A DNA stretch of 52,803 nucleotides from Acidobacteriota bacterium. GTDB lineage: Bacteria; Acidobacteriota; Terriglobia; Bryobacterales; Bryobacteraceae. Position numbers and translations under genes: made by a program. The stretch spans positions 1-52,803 of the forward strand of contig VFZY01000008.1 of assembly GCA_016870915.1 (NCBI GenBank), written 5' to 3'. Positions within the stretch are counted from its first letter, which is position 1. The number at the start of each line of letters is the position of its first letter. This document shows, in pieces, positions 16,357-25,349 of this stretch. The notes under the pieces were generated by a model. That model was not told where the DNA came from. It made no database searches and saw only the letters and a program-made list of their open reading frames with translations.

Positions 16357-18072
16357 ATGAAACGGATCGCTTCCCTTGGATGCCTGGCGCTGATATCCTG
16401 CGTTCCCAAGAAGGTTGACTCCGGGTTTCGTGCCTTCGAGGCCGCCTATTTCAAGGCCTTGTTTGAGGCCAGCCCGGCGTACGGCACGGCTTCCGGTCTG
16501 CATGAGTACGATGCCAGGCTGGACGATCTTTCACGGCCGGCCATCGGGCGGAGAATTGCGGCGTTGAAGCAGCAGGCGGGGGCGCTGCAGGCGATTCGTG
16601 CCAAGGGCGGGCTGACGAAGGCGGAGACGATCGACGCCGATTTTCTTGCGAATCGCATTCAGTCCGAGTTGCTGGATCTGGAGACGCTCGAGATCTGGCG
16701 GCGGAACCCGATGGCGTATGTGAGCGTGGCGGGCGGCGCAATTGACGGATTGATGAAGCGCAATTTCGCTCCACCGCTTGACAGGCTGCGTTCGGTGACG
16801 TCGCGTGTGCGGGGCGTGCCGGCGCTGATGGCGGCGATGCGGGCCAATGTGGAGAATCCGCCGAAGGAGTTCACCGATCTCGCCATCCGGATGGCGGGCG
16901 GGTCCGTGGGTTTCTTCAAGGCCACGGTGGCGGGCTGGGCCAAGGGTGCGGCCGGTGGGGATGCGGCGGCGCTGGCGGAGTTCGAGCAGGCGAACAAGGC
17001 GGCGATTGAGGCCGTGGAGACCGCAACGGCGTGGTTGAAGACGGATTTGCTGCCCAGGTCGAAGGGAGCGTATGCGATCGGCGAGGCGAACTTCCGCCGG
17101 AAGCTGCTGTTGGATGAGATGGTGGACGCGCCGCTGGCGGAGGTGCTGGCCACGGGCGAGGCGAACCTGGAGCGTGACCGGCAGGCGTTCATCGAGACGG
17201 CGAGGAAGATCAATCCCCGGGCCACTCCGCTCGAAGTGATGCGATCGCTCTCGGCGGAGCATCCGGGCGAGAAGGAGTTGCTGGATTCAACGCGCGCGAC
17301 CCTCGACGGAGCGCGGCGGTTCTTGATCGAGAAGAACATCATCCCGATTCCGTCGGAGGTGCGGCCGACGGTCGCCGAGACGCCTCCGTACGCGCGCAGT
17401 GGATCCTTTGCCTCGATGGACAATCCGGGACCGTACGAAACGAAGGCCACCGAGGCGTTCTACTATGTGACGCCGGTGGAGGCCGAATGGGACGCCAGGC
17501 ACAAAGAGGAGCACCTGCGGGCCTACAACCGGCCGGCGATGGAGGTGATCACGGTGCATGAGGCATACCCCGGCCACTACGTGCAGTTCCTCTATTCGCC
17601 GAAGTTTCCTTCGATGACGCGCAAGGTGCTGTATGCGGCGAGCAACGCCGAGGGGTGGGCGCACTATGCCGAGCAGATGATGCTGGATGAGGGGTTTGGC
17701 GGCGGCGACCCGAAGCTCGGGCTGGCGCAGTTGCACGAGGCGCTGCTGCGGGATTGCCGCTACATTGCGGGGATCAAACTGCACACGGCGGGGATGACGG
17801 TGGCGGAAGCGGCGAAGATCTTCGTTGAGCGCGGGTTTCAGGAGCCGGCAAACGGGTTCGAGGAGGCCCGGCGGGGAGCGTATGATCCGACGTATCTCTA
17901 CTACACGCTGGGGAAGCTGATGATCTACAAGCTGCGGGCGGATTACGCTAAGCAGCAGGGCACGTCGTATTCGCTGCGTGGATTCCACGATGCGTTCATT
18001 CGCGAGGGGTCGATACCGATTCCGCTGATCCGGCGGATCCTGTTGAGGGAGGATCGCGGTCCGCTTTTCTGA
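16357..18072 (+). CDS. DUF885-family lipoprotein, putative metallopeptidase
   Basis: DUF885 proteins are bacterial relatives of zinc metallopeptidases, mostly uncharacterised. The 571-residue product starts with a lipoprotein signal (MKRIASLGCLALISC, lipobox cysteine at about 15), so it is probably anchored in the periplasm or outer membrane. The zinc motif is HEAYPGHY with His401, Glu402 and His406 in an HExxxH arrangement, and a later conserved AEGWAHYAEQMMLDEG carries further metal ligands. The length agrees with the family. GTG 16354 is an alternative start. It ends 3 bp from the convergent amidohydrolase gene. Confidence 0.86.
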   Translation: MKRIASLGCLALISCVPKKVDSGFRAFEAAYFKALFEASPAYGTASGLHEYDARLDDLSRPAIGRRIAALKQQAGALQAIRAKGGLTKAETIDADFLANRIQSELLDLETLEIWRRNPMAYVSVAGGAIDGLMKRNFAPPLDRLRSVTSRVRGVPALMAAMRANVENPPKEFTDLAIRMAGGSVGFFKATVAGWAKGAAGGDAAALAEFEQANKAAIEAVETATAWLKTDLLPRSKGAYAIGEANFRRKLLLDEMVDAPLAEVLATGEANLERDRQAFIETARKINPRATPLEVMRSLSAEHPGEKELLDSTRATLDGARRFLIEKNIIPIPSEVRPTVAETPPYARSGSFASMDNPGPYETKATEAFYYVTPVEAEWDARHKEEHLRAYNRPAMEVITVHEAYPGHYVQFLYSPKFPSMTRKVLYAASNAEGWAHYAEQMMLDEGFGGGDPKLGLAQLHEALLRDCRYIAGIKLHTAGMTVAEAAKIFVERGFQEPANGFEEARRGAYDPTYLYYTLGKLMIYKLRADYAKQQGTSYSLRGFHDAFIREGSIPIPLIRRILLREDRGPLF

Positions 18073-18075
18073 TCC

Positions 18076-19449
18076 TTACCGCAGGGAGTTGCGGACGGTG
18101 TTGCCGTATTCGGCCGCTTTGCGCTGGATGGCGGCGGCGTCGAGCGCCAGGCTGGCGCCGCTGCGGACGATGAGGCGGCCTTCCACCATCACGTCGGTGA
18201 CGTCGGAGGCCTTCAGGGCGTAGACAAGCTGCGAATAGACGTTGAAGAGCGGTGCGGCGTGGGCGCCTCGCAGGGAAACGGCGGCGATGTCGGCGCGCTT
18301 GCCGGCCTCAAGCGAACCGATGCGGTTTTCCAGGCCGAGCGCGCGGGCTCCGTGGATGGTGGCCATGGCGAGGGCTTCTTCGGCCGGAAGAGCGCGAGGG
18401 TCGTTGCGGGTGACCTTCTGGAGCTTGGCGGCCAAATCCATCTCCTCGAACAGGTTGAAGTCGTTGTTGCTGCCCGCGGGGCCGTCGGTGCCCAGGCCCA
18501 TGGCGATGCCCGCTCCCAGGATCTTGGCCAGGGGGGCGGCGCCGCTGGCCAGCTTCATGTTGCTTGAGGGGCAGTGCGCCAGCCCCGTGCCGCGCTGCTT
18601 GAGGATGGCTATGTCGGCATCGTCGAGCCAGACGCCATGGGCGCCGAGTGTGCGGCCTTCGAGCACCCCCAGCAGATCGAGGAGATGGGTGGGGGTCATG
18701 CCGCGCTTGGCCTTGAGGTCGTCGTTCTCGCGCCTGGTTTCGGAGAGATGGATGAGGAGCGGCATCTTGAACCGGTTGGCGAGTTGGCGGGCTTTGCGCA
18801 GCGTGGCGTCGGAGTTGGTGTAGACGGCGTGCGGCGCGACGGCTGGCACAATGAGCGGATCGTTGGCAAAGCGCGCCATGAAGCGTTCGGTGGCGGCCAG
18901 CGCGCTCTCCGGCGTCTTGTGGTCGGCCACGGGGAACTGGATGACGGTCTGGCCGAGCACTCCGCGCATGCCGGCGGCTTTGGTCTCTTCGGCCACCGCG
19001 TCTTCGAAGTAGTACATGTCGGCGAAGGTGGTGACGCCGCCCAGCATCATCTCGAGCGCGGCGAGGCGCGTGCCCCAGCGGACAAACTCCGCGTTGAGGT
19101 TGCGGGCTTCGGCGGGGAAGATGAATTTCTCAAGCCACTCCTGAAGAGCGAGATCGTCGGCGACGCCGCGCAGAAGGGACATGGCGGCGTGGGTGTGGGC
19201 GTTGATCAGCCCGGGGATGAGGATGGCGTCAGGCCGGTCGAGACGCTGCTTGGGCGTGTATCGCCCGCGGAGCTCGGTGGCGGGGCCGGCGGCGACGATG
19301 GCTCCGTCTTTCACCGCGATGGCGCCCTGTTCGATCAGACGGCGCTGGCTGTCCATGGTGACAACGTAGCGCGCGGTCCAGAGAGTATCCACCGGTTGTG
19401 CCTGCGCCCACGGGGCCAGCAGGGCGAGGCTAACCCAGAGTGGATGCAT
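18076..19449 (-). CDS. Exported amidohydrolase of the MTA/SAH deaminase type
   Basis: The 457-residue product is a TRZ/ATZ-type amidohydrolase: a composite N-terminal beta-sandwich, H85-x-H87 in LINAHTHAAMSLLRG, a middle VAPHAVYTNS and HLSETRRE, and LGTDGPAGSNNDFNLFEEMD near the end. These match 5-methylthioadenosine/S-adenosylhomocysteine deaminases. Unlike the usual cytoplasmic enzymes it begins with a signal peptide (WVSLALLAPWAQAQ), suggesting periplasmic deamination of adenosine-like nucleosides. It overlaps cytidine deaminase by 20 bp at the end of the nucleoside operon. Other purine or triazine deaminase activities are possible. Confidence 0.85.
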   Translation of the reverse strand: MHPLWVSLALLAPWAQAQPVDTLWTARYVVTMDSQRRLIEQGAIAVKDGAIVAAGPATELRGRYTPKQRLDRPDAILIPGLINAHTHAAMSLLRGVADDLALQEWLEKFIFPAEARNLNAEFVRWGTRLAALEMMLGGVTTFADMYYFEDAVAEETKAAGMRGVLGQTVIQFPVADHKTPESALAATERFMARFANDPLIVPAVAPHAVYTNSDATLRKARQLANRFKMPLLIHLSETRRENDDLKAKRGMTPTHLLDLLGVLEGRTLGAHGVWLDDADIAILKQRGTGLAHCPSSNMKLASGAAPLAKILGAGIAMGLGTDGPAGSNNDFNLFEEMDLAAKLQKVTRNDPRALPAEEALAMATIHGARALGLENRIGSLEAGKRADIAAVSLRGAHAAPLFNVYSQLVYALKASDVTDVMVEGRLIVRSGASLALDAAAIQRKAAEYGNTVRNSLR

Positions 19450-19825
19450 CGAATGCCCTCGGAAAAAGATCTTTCATGCGATGGGTCTCCTGCTTGCCGG
19501 CGGGGTTCACCAGGATCACCTCGATATCGCCGCAGAACTCCCACAGAACCTGACGGCACGCCCCGCACGGTGGCGTAAGCCAGGGAGTGTCCGTGGCGAC
19601 CACAACGCGGCGGAACCCCGCAATCCCGTCACTTACCGCCTTGAAGAGCGCCACGCGTTCGGCACAGACGGTCAGGCCGTAGGTTGCGTTCTCGATGTTG
19701 CAGCCCGTGTGGATGCGGCCTTCGGTGTCTTCGAGCGCCGCGCCCACCAGAAATCGCGAGAACGGGGCGTGCGCGCGGCGGCGGGCTTCAAGAGCGGCGG
19801 CGATGAGGGCGTCGAGCGTGGCCAT
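19430..19825 (-). CDS. cdd: Cytidine deaminase
   Basis: Cytidine deaminase converts cytidine and deoxycytidine to uridine and deoxyuridine. From the ATG at 19825 the product is 131 residues, the standard length of the homotetrameric type. The zinc site is complete: C54-A55-E56 in LTVCAERVALF and C87-x-x-C90 in PPCGACRQVLWEF. The substrate-binding GCNIENATYG is also present. The frame is open far upstream into the phosphorylase gene, but the ATG 4 bp after that gene's stop gives the correct N terminus. Confidence 0.94.
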   Translation of the reverse strand: MATLDALIAAALEARRRAHAPFSRFLVGAALEDTEGRIHTGCNIENATYGLTVCAERVALFKAVSDGIAGFRRVVVATDTPWLTPPCGACRQVLWEFCGDIEVILVNPAGKQETHRMKDLFPRAFDASTLG

Positions 19826-19829
19826 GGGG

Positions 19830-20636
19830 TCAACGGTCAAGCCGCGGGATGACGGTCTTGAGCAGGCGCACAAAGGTCTGGCGCACCATGCGGCCGGTTT
19901 CGAGCACTTCTTCGTGGTTGATCTTCTCGCCCGACAGGCCGGCCGCCATGTTGGTGACGCAGGAGATGGCGAGCACGCGCAGGCCCAGGTGATTGGCCTG
20001 GATGACTTCAGGGACCGTGGACATCCCAACCAGATCGGCGCCGATGGTGCGGAGAAAGCGGATCTCGGCGGGGGTTTCGTAGCTTGGCCCCAGCATGGCC
20101 GCGTAAATGCCCTCATGCAGCGTGATGCCGAGTTCGCGGGCGGTGTCCAGGGCGATGGCGCGCAGTTCGGCGGTGTAGGCATCGGTCATGTCGGGGAAGC
20201 GCGGCCCCAGTCGATCGTCATTGGGGCCCGCCAGCGGGTTTGCGCCTTGCAGATTGATGTGGTCCGAGATAGCCACCAGAGCTCCACGGGCGAAGCCGGC
20301 ATTGATGCCGCCCGCGGCGTTGGTGAAGATCGCCGTGCGCACGCCCAACGCATGCATGGCGCGCACGCCGGCCACGGCCTGTTGCGGCGTGTAGCCTTCA
20401 TAGAGATGGAAACGGCCCGCCATCACCACCAGAGGCACGCCGCTCAGGGTGCCGAACACCAGCTTGCCCTCGTGTCCCACGGCCGTGGATTGAGGCCAGT
20501 CCGGGATGGAGGCGTACGGGATGGCGTGGGCTTCCTCCAGTTCCTGGGCGAAACCGCCGAGCCCGCTGCCCAGTACGACGCCAACGCGCGGGGCGTTCGA
20601 GGCATGGCGCCGGATGTGGTCAAGTGCCGCTTGCAT
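19830..20636 (-). CDS. punA: Purine-nucleoside phosphorylase (trimeric type)
   Basis: This enzyme splits inosine, guanosine and their deoxy forms with phosphate into base and ribose 1-phosphate. From the ATG at 20636 the product is 268 residues, typical of the trimeric PNP family. Visible motifs are the phosphate-binding VVLGSGLGGFAQELE, VVMAGRFHLYEGYTPQQ, TNAAGGINAGFARG and the base-binding GPSYETPAEIRFLRTIGAD followed by GMSTVPEVIQANH. The open frame continues upstream into nupC but has no family similarity there. It lies between nupC and cdd with gaps of 8 and 4 bp. Confidence 0.94.
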   Translation of the reverse strand: MQAALDHIRRHASNAPRVGVVLGSGLGGFAQELEEAHAIPYASIPDWPQSTAVGHEGKLVFGTLSGVPLVVMAGRFHLYEGYTPQQAVAGVRAMHALGVRTAIFTNAAGGINAGFARGALVAISDHINLQGANPLAGPNDDRLGPRFPDMTDAYTAELRAIALDTARELGITLHEGIYAAMLGPSYETPAEIRFLRTIGADLVGMSTVPEVIQANHLGLRVLAISCVTNMAAGLSGEKINHEEVLETGRMVRQTFVRLLKTVIPRLDR

Positions 20637-20644
20637 CGGTCCTC

Positions 20645-21868
20645 TTAGAGAAGCATGCCCGCGATGCAGGCTGACATGAAGTTGGCCAGGGAACCGGCCA
20701 GCACGGCGCGCAGGCCCAGCCGCGCCAGATCGGATTTGCGGCTGGGAGCAAGCGCGCCAATACCGCCGATCTGGATGGCGATGGAACTCAGGTTCGCGAA
20801 GCCGCACAAGGCGTAGGTGGCGATAACGAAGGATCGCGGATCGAGCTGCGCCTTGACCGGGCCAAGCTGCAGAAAGGCCACGAACTCGTTCAGCACGAAG
20901 CGCGTGCCCAGCAGGTTGCCGACCGTCTGGGCATCCTTCCAGCTCACACCCATCAGCCATGCGACCGGCGACAGCAGATAGCCGAAGAGCTTCTCCAGCG
21001 ACTCCGGAAACCACGCCAGGCCGGGCAGCGTGTGGACCCAGCCGAGGCCGCCGTTCACCAGGGAGATCAGAGCGAGAAACGCGATGAGCATGCCGCCAAT
21101 GTTGAGCGCCAGTTGAAGCCCTTCCCCCGCGCCGCGCGCCGCGGCATCAATGATGTTGACGCCGGGCCGCTCGATCTCAAGCTTGACCGTGCCTGCCGTG
21201 GCGGGTTCCTCGGTCTCCGGAATGAGCATCTTGGCCAGCATGATGGTGGCGGGCGCGGTCATGATGACGGCGGTGAGAAGGTGCTTGATCTCGACACCCG
21301 CGATCTTGACATAGGCTGCCATGACGGCGCCTGAGACATGGGCCATGCCGCTGGTCATGATGGTGAACAGTTCGGAGCGGGTGAGGCCGGCCAGGAACGG
21401 CCGGATGGTGAGAGGAGCTTCAGTTTGGCCCATGAAGATGCTGGCGGCCACGCAGGTGGACTCCGCGCCGCTGGCGCCCATCACCCGCCGCATCACCAGG
21501 GCCATGGCCTTGATCACCACCTGCATCACGCCCAGGTAATAGAGAATGGCGAACAGCGAAGCGATGAAGATCACGATGGGCAGCACCTGAAACGCAAAGA
21601 TGACGCCATGCGGGCCGGCCTTTTCGCCCAGGGGGCCGAAGAGAAATCGCGACCCGGCTTCGGCGTACTCCAGAAGCGCGTTCACCGCGATGCTGGCCAC
21701 CTGGAACAGTTCACCGGCGTTGGTCTTGAGCACCAGGAATGCAAAGGTGAACTGCATCCCGAGCCCCCAGAGGAGAAGCCGCGGCTGGATGGCCCGGCGA
21801 TTCGAGGAGAGAAGATATGCCAGGCCCAAAATGGAGACGAGGCCGATGAGCCCGGTGAAACGATCCAT
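20645..21868 (-). CDS. nupC: Concentrative nucleoside transporter (NupC/CNT family)
   Basis: CNT transporters import nucleosides with protons or sodium across the inner membrane. The 407-residue product has the family layout of eight or more helices with the conserved FMGQTEAPLTIRPFLAGLTRSE-type region (visible as MGQTEAPLTIRPFLA), SGMAHVSGAVMAAYV, and the ending LCGFANLSSIAIQIGGIGAL. The length is that of bacterial NupC. It stands second in the salvage operon, 29 bp after the pyrimidine phosphorylase and 8 bp before punA. Confidence 0.93.
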   Translation of the reverse strand: MDRFTGLIGLVSILGLAYLLSSNRRAIQPRLLLWGLGMQFTFAFLVLKTNAGELFQVASIAVNALLEYAEAGSRFLFGPLGEKAGPHGVIFAFQVLPIVIFIASLFAILYYLGVMQVVIKAMALVMRRVMGASGAESTCVAASIFMGQTEAPLTIRPFLAGLTRSELFTIMTSGMAHVSGAVMAAYVKIAGVEIKHLLTAVIMTAPATIMLAKMLIPETEEPATAGTVKLEIERPGVNIIDAAARGAGEGLQLALNIGGMLIAFLALISLVNGGLGWVHTLPGLAWFPESLEKLFGYLLSPVAWLMGVSWKDAQTVGNLLGTRFVLNEFVAFLQLGPVKAQLDPRSFVIATYALCGFANLSSIAIQIGGIGALAPSRKSDLARLGLRAVLAGSLANFMSACIAGMLL

Positions 21869-21897
21869 CGCGGGGCCCTCCTGAAGAGTGTTTGTTT

Positions 21898-23202
21898 CTA
21901 GCTGACGACTTCGAGGATCAACTCACGCGGATCAGGCGGCGTGGCCGCCATGCGGAAGGCGTCCTCCACGGTCTCGGCCGCTTCCTCCACGTGCTCTTCG
22001 CTCGTGTAGTACAGACGGCAGAGAATGCTGCCGGCGTCCACCCGCTGGCCCACCTTCACTTCAAGGATGATGCCGACCGCGGGATCAATGCCGTCTTCCT
22101 TGGTAGTGCGGCCGGCGCCCATCATCATGGCGGCGCGGCCCACTTCCTCGGCGTCGATGGCGCTGACGTAGCCGCCGCGGGGCGCCGTGATTTCGCGCAC
22201 GCCGGTGGCGTTGGGCAGCAGTTCGAAACGGTCCAGAACCTGCGGGTTGCCGCCCTGAGCCTGAATCACTTCCTTCAGTTTGCGGTAGCCGGAACCGTCC
22301 ACGATCTTCTGCTCGGCCAGCTTGCGGGCATCGTCAAGCGATGCCGCCATCTTGCCCAGGAAGATCATCCGCGCGGCCAGTTCCACCGAGATCCGGGTGA
22401 GATCGGTGGGGCCGGCGTTCTGCAGCGTCTGCGAAACTTCCATCACTTCCAGCGCGTTGCCCACGGCGTAGCCCAGCGGCTGATTCATGTCGGTGATCAG
22501 CGCCTGAACGCGGCGGTCGAGACGGCGGCCAATGCCCACCATCATCTGCGCCAGCTTACGGGCCTCCACCTGCCGCTTCATGAAGGCGCCGCTACCCACT
22601 TTCACATCCAGCACAATGGCATCGAGGCCCACGGCCATCTTCTTCGACATGATGGAGGAGGCGATGAGCGGAATGGATTCCACCGTCGCCGTGGCATCGC
22701 GCAGGGCGTAGAATTTTCCATCGGCGGGGGCTACTTCATCGGTCTGCCCGATGAACGCCAGTTTGTGCGTGGCCAGTTGCGCCCGGAACTCTTCGATGGT
22801 GAGATTCGTGCGGAACCCCGGAATGGCTTCCAGCTTATCGAGTGTGCCCCCGGTGTGGCCCAGCGCCCGGCCGGAGATCATCGGGACCACAACACCGGCG
22901 GCGGCCGCGATCGGGGCGGCAATGAGACTGGTCTTGTCGCCAACGCCTCCGGTGGAGTGCTTATCCACCTTCAGGCCCGGGATCTCGCTCAGGTCAACGC
23001 TTTCGCCCGAAGCGATCATGGCATCGGTCATGGCGCTGACTTCACGGTCGGTCATGCCGTTGTTGTAGACTGCCATCAGGAAGGCGGCAACCTGATAGTC
23101 GGGGATGCTGCCATCGGTATATCCGTTGACAAGAAGGGCGATTTCCTCGACGGACAGTTCCTCGCCATCCCTCTTTCGTTGAATGAGGTCCACAGTACGC
23201 AT
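21898..23202 (-). CDS. deoA: Pyrimidine-nucleoside (thymidine) phosphorylase
   Basis: The enzyme phosphorolyses thymidine, uridine or deoxyuridine to base and (deoxy)ribose 1-phosphate. The 434-residue product carries the family signature KVDKHSTGGVGDKTSL (residues 78-93), SGRALGHTGGTLDKLE, and the late LDVKVGSGAFMK. Length matches both DeoA and the Gram-positive Pdp type; the broader pyrimidine specificity of Pdp cannot be excluded. It is the first gene of the salvage operon, with a promoter candidate just upstream. Confidence 0.93.
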   Translation of the reverse strand: MRTVDLIQRKRDGEELSVEEIALLVNGYTDGSIPDYQVAAFLMAVYNNGMTDREVSAMTDAMIASGESVDLSEIPGLKVDKHSTGGVGDKTSLIAAPIAAAAGVVVPMISGRALGHTGGTLDKLEAIPGFRTNLTIEEFRAQLATHKLAFIGQTDEVAPADGKFYALRDATATVESIPLIASSIMSKKMAVGLDAIVLDVKVGSGAFMKRQVEARKLAQMMVGIGRRLDRRVQALITDMNQPLGYAVGNALEVMEVSQTLQNAGPTDLTRISVELAARMIFLGKMAASLDDARKLAEQKIVDGSGYRKLKEVIQAQGGNPQVLDRFELLPNATGVREITAPRGGYVSAIDAEEVGRAAMMMGAGRTTKEDGIDPAVGIILEVKVGQRVDAGSILCRLYYTSEEHVEEAAETVEDAFRMAATPPDPRELILEVVS

Positions 23203-23221
23203 TGTGAGGTTTCAGGGTATC

Positions 23222-23251
23222 ACTATATGTAGTTGAAAGTAAAGTCGTTAA
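23222..23251 (-). promoter_or_regulatory. Candidate sigma-70 promoter of the nucleoside operon
   Basis: On the minus strand TTAACG (complement of 23246-23251) and TATAGT (complement of 23222-23227) are separated by 18 bp, and the -10 lies about 20 bp before the ATG of the pyrimidine phosphorylase. The segment is AT-rich compared with its surroundings. It overlaps the last codons of the upstream epimerase gene. Confidence 0.5.
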
Positions 23252-24417
23252 ATTGTGGGTATCGGCTTCCGGAGCGCCTTCGAGGAAAGCAGCAGGGCAC
23301 GCGGGATATGGAAACAGCCCTTGTAATGGTTGCCTTTCAAAGAGTGTGAGACGGAGCCGTCGCGGTTCAGATAGCCGAACCATTCGCCGAATTCAGGGTC
23401 GGGAAAGTGGCTGAACGTGTAGTCGTCCAGCCGTTCGAGCCAGGCGGACCATTTGGCTTCGCCGGTCAGTTTCCACGCCCGGATCACGGCGTAAATGGCC
23501 TCCACGTGCACCCACCAGAGCTTCATGTTCCACTCCAACTGGAAGAGCGGGCGGTCCTCGATGTCGAGGAAGTAGTGCAGCCCGCCGTACTCCCGGTCCC
23601 AGCCGTACTCCAGGGTGTTCTCCAGGATGGCCAGAGTCCGTGCGGTGAGTTGAGGGTTCGGCAGGTGCTCCAGCATGTCGAGCAGGAACCAGCAGACCTC
23701 CGTGACGTGGCCGGGAGAACAAAGCCGCCCTTCCGGCAGATGCTTGAGCAGCGCTCCGTCCGGGGCCACGTTCTCAATCAGGATGCCGTGGCCGGGTTCG
23801 AAGTGGCGGAAAGCCTGGCCGATTGCCCAGCGCATGACGCCCTGCCATTGGGGGTCCGGTGTCTTGGCGGCCAGTTCCAGCGCCATGGATGAGATCACCA
23901 TGACGTCGGCCAGTTGGCTCACCGGCACACCGCCTCGAAGCGCCGGGCGGCCCATCAGAATCGGGTCCGCGATCCAGCGGCGGATGTCCTGGAAAAGGGC
24001 GATAGCCTCTGCCTTAAGCGCCGCGTCGCCGGTGGCATGGGCGTACTCAAGCAGTCCGATCATCAGGAAGACGGCGCCGTAGGGCTTGCGTTGATAGAAA
24101 ACCGGCAGGCCTTCGCGGGTCAGGCTGAAGTAACAGCGCCCCTGGGCGTCACGGCCATGGCGGCGCAGAAAGGCGACGGCCCGTCCGGCGGCATCCAGCC
24201 ACTCGGCGCGGGGCTCCACCTCGTTGTAGAGCTTGCTGAGCATCCACACCTGGCGGCCGTTGAGCCACATGTACTTGCGGTCATCGTAGAGGCGCCCCTC
24301 CCGGTCCAGGCAGGTGAAAAAGCCGCCGTGCTCCGGGTCCACGGAGTGGCGCATCCAGAACGGAATGACGCGCTCGAACAGCTCCTGTTCGTACTTCCGG
24401 GCAAGATCGTCGAACAT
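23248..24417 (-). CDS. N-acylglucosamine 2-epimerase family protein
   Basis: AGE-family enzymes are (alpha/alpha)6-barrel epimerases or isomerases of sugars, such as N-acetylglucosamine 2-epimerase or cellobiose 2-epimerase. The 389-residue product fits the family length and shows the typical blocks FWMRHSVDPEHGGFFTCLDR, YMWLNGRQVWMLSKLYN, and a late KLWWVHVEAIYAVIRAW with the conserved His-Glu. The sequence GYLNRDGSVSHSLKGNHYKG near the end carries another conserved histidine region. The substrate is not known. The gene is 8 bp downstream of the cyclophilin gene and may be cotranscribed with it. Confidence 0.88.
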   Translation of the reverse strand: MFDDLARKYEQELFERVIPFWMRHSVDPEHGGFFTCLDREGRLYDDRKYMWLNGRQVWMLSKLYNEVEPRAEWLDAAGRAVAFLRRHGRDAQGRCYFSLTREGLPVFYQRKPYGAVFLMIGLLEYAHATGDAALKAEAIALFQDIRRWIADPILMGRPALRGGVPVSQLADVMVISSMALELAAKTPDPQWQGVMRWAIGQAFRHFEPGHGILIENVAPDGALLKHLPEGRLCSPGHVTEVCWFLLDMLEHLPNPQLTARTLAILENTLEYGWDREYGGLHYFLDIEDRPLFQLEWNMKLWWVHVEAIYAVIRAWKLTGEAKWSAWLERLDDYTFSHFPDPEFGEWFGYLNRDGSVSHSLKGNHYKGCFHIPRALLLSSKALRKPIPTI

Positions 24418-24425
24418 TCGGCGCG

Positions 24426-25289
24426 CTATTTCTTCTCCGTCGCGGGCTTGGCGGGCGCGGCCTTCTTCACCGGGGCGCCGCCCTTTTTCGTGGTTCCCTT
24501 GGTGGCCGCCCTCGCCGGCTTGGCGGCTCCCGGCGGCGGGCCCACGCGGTTGAAGGTGACGGTCTTGATGGTGACGGGCTCGCGCGGCTTGTCACGCCCG
24601 TCGCGGGGAACCCGGGCAATGCGCTCCACCACGTCCTGGCCTTCCACGACAATGCCGAAGATGGTGTGGCGTCCGTTCAGCCACGGAGTGGCCGCCTCGG
24701 TGATGAAGAACTGGCAGCTTCCCGTGCCCGGGCCGGCGTTCGCCATGGCCAGCAGGCCGGGTTTGTCGAAGGTCAGGCTGGGGTCGCTCTCGTCGATGAT
24801 GGGCTCGGTGCCGCCCGTGCCGTTGTCCAGAGGGTCGCCACCCTGAATCATGAAGCCGGGAATCACGCGGTGGAAGCCGGTGCCCGGGTAGAGCGGCTTG
24901 CGAACGGTCTGGCCGGTTCTGGGGTCCTTGTACGCCTTGCGGCCCAGGGCCAGATCGGCGAAATTCTTCACCGTAACAGGCGACTCCTTCTCGTACATCT
25001 GCAGCGTGACATTGCCCAGGCTGGTGACGATCGTGCTGTACAGACCCGGGGGCCGCGACGGCTTGGACGGTTCGGCTGGAACCGCGGCAGCCGGCTTCGG
25101 CGCGGCGGGCTTTGGGGCGGCAGTCTTTGGAACGGCAGGCTTGGCTGCGGCGGGTTTGGCGGCGGCAGGTTTGGCCGCGGGGGGTTTGGCCGTGCTCGGC
25201 TTCGGCGCGTCTGTCTTCGGGGTTTGGGCGTAAATCGCAGTCGCCAGAACGGCGGACACCGCGGTGAACGATGGAAGAGAGAGCTTCAT
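24426..25289 (-). CDS. Exported cyclophilin-type peptidyl-prolyl isomerase
   Basis: Cyclophilins catalyse proline isomerisation during protein folding. From the ATG at 25289 the product is 287 residues: a signal peptide (LPSFTAVSAVLATAIYAQ), a Lys/Pro/Ala-rich spacer of about 60 residues, then the cyclophilin domain with GTGFHRVIPGFMIQGGDPLD, GSCQFFITEAATPWLNGRHT and FGIVVEGQDVVERIARV. A second basic, Ala/Lys-rich tail ends the protein. The Lys/Pro-rich spacer may cross or bind the cell wall. The frame is open further upstream to 25406 but without a plausible signal peptide. Confidence 0.88.
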   Translation of the reverse strand: MKLSLPSFTAVSAVLATAIYAQTPKTDAPKPSTAKPPAAKPAAAKPAAAKPAVPKTAAPKPAAPKPAAAVPAEPSKPSRPPGLYSTIVTSLGNVTLQMYEKESPVTVKNFADLALGRKAYKDPRTGQTVRKPLYPGTGFHRVIPGFMIQGGDPLDNGTGGTEPIIDESDPSLTFDKPGLLAMANAGPGTGSCQFFITEAATPWLNGRHTIFGIVVEGQDVVERIARVPRDGRDKPREPVTIKTVTFNRVGPPPGAAKPARAATKGTTKKGGAPVKKAAPAKPATEKK

Positions 25290-25349
25290 CAGCGTACAGT
25301 TTAGCGCGAGTGATGGGCCGGTTTGCGCCGATTCTGATCGTCCTGGCGA

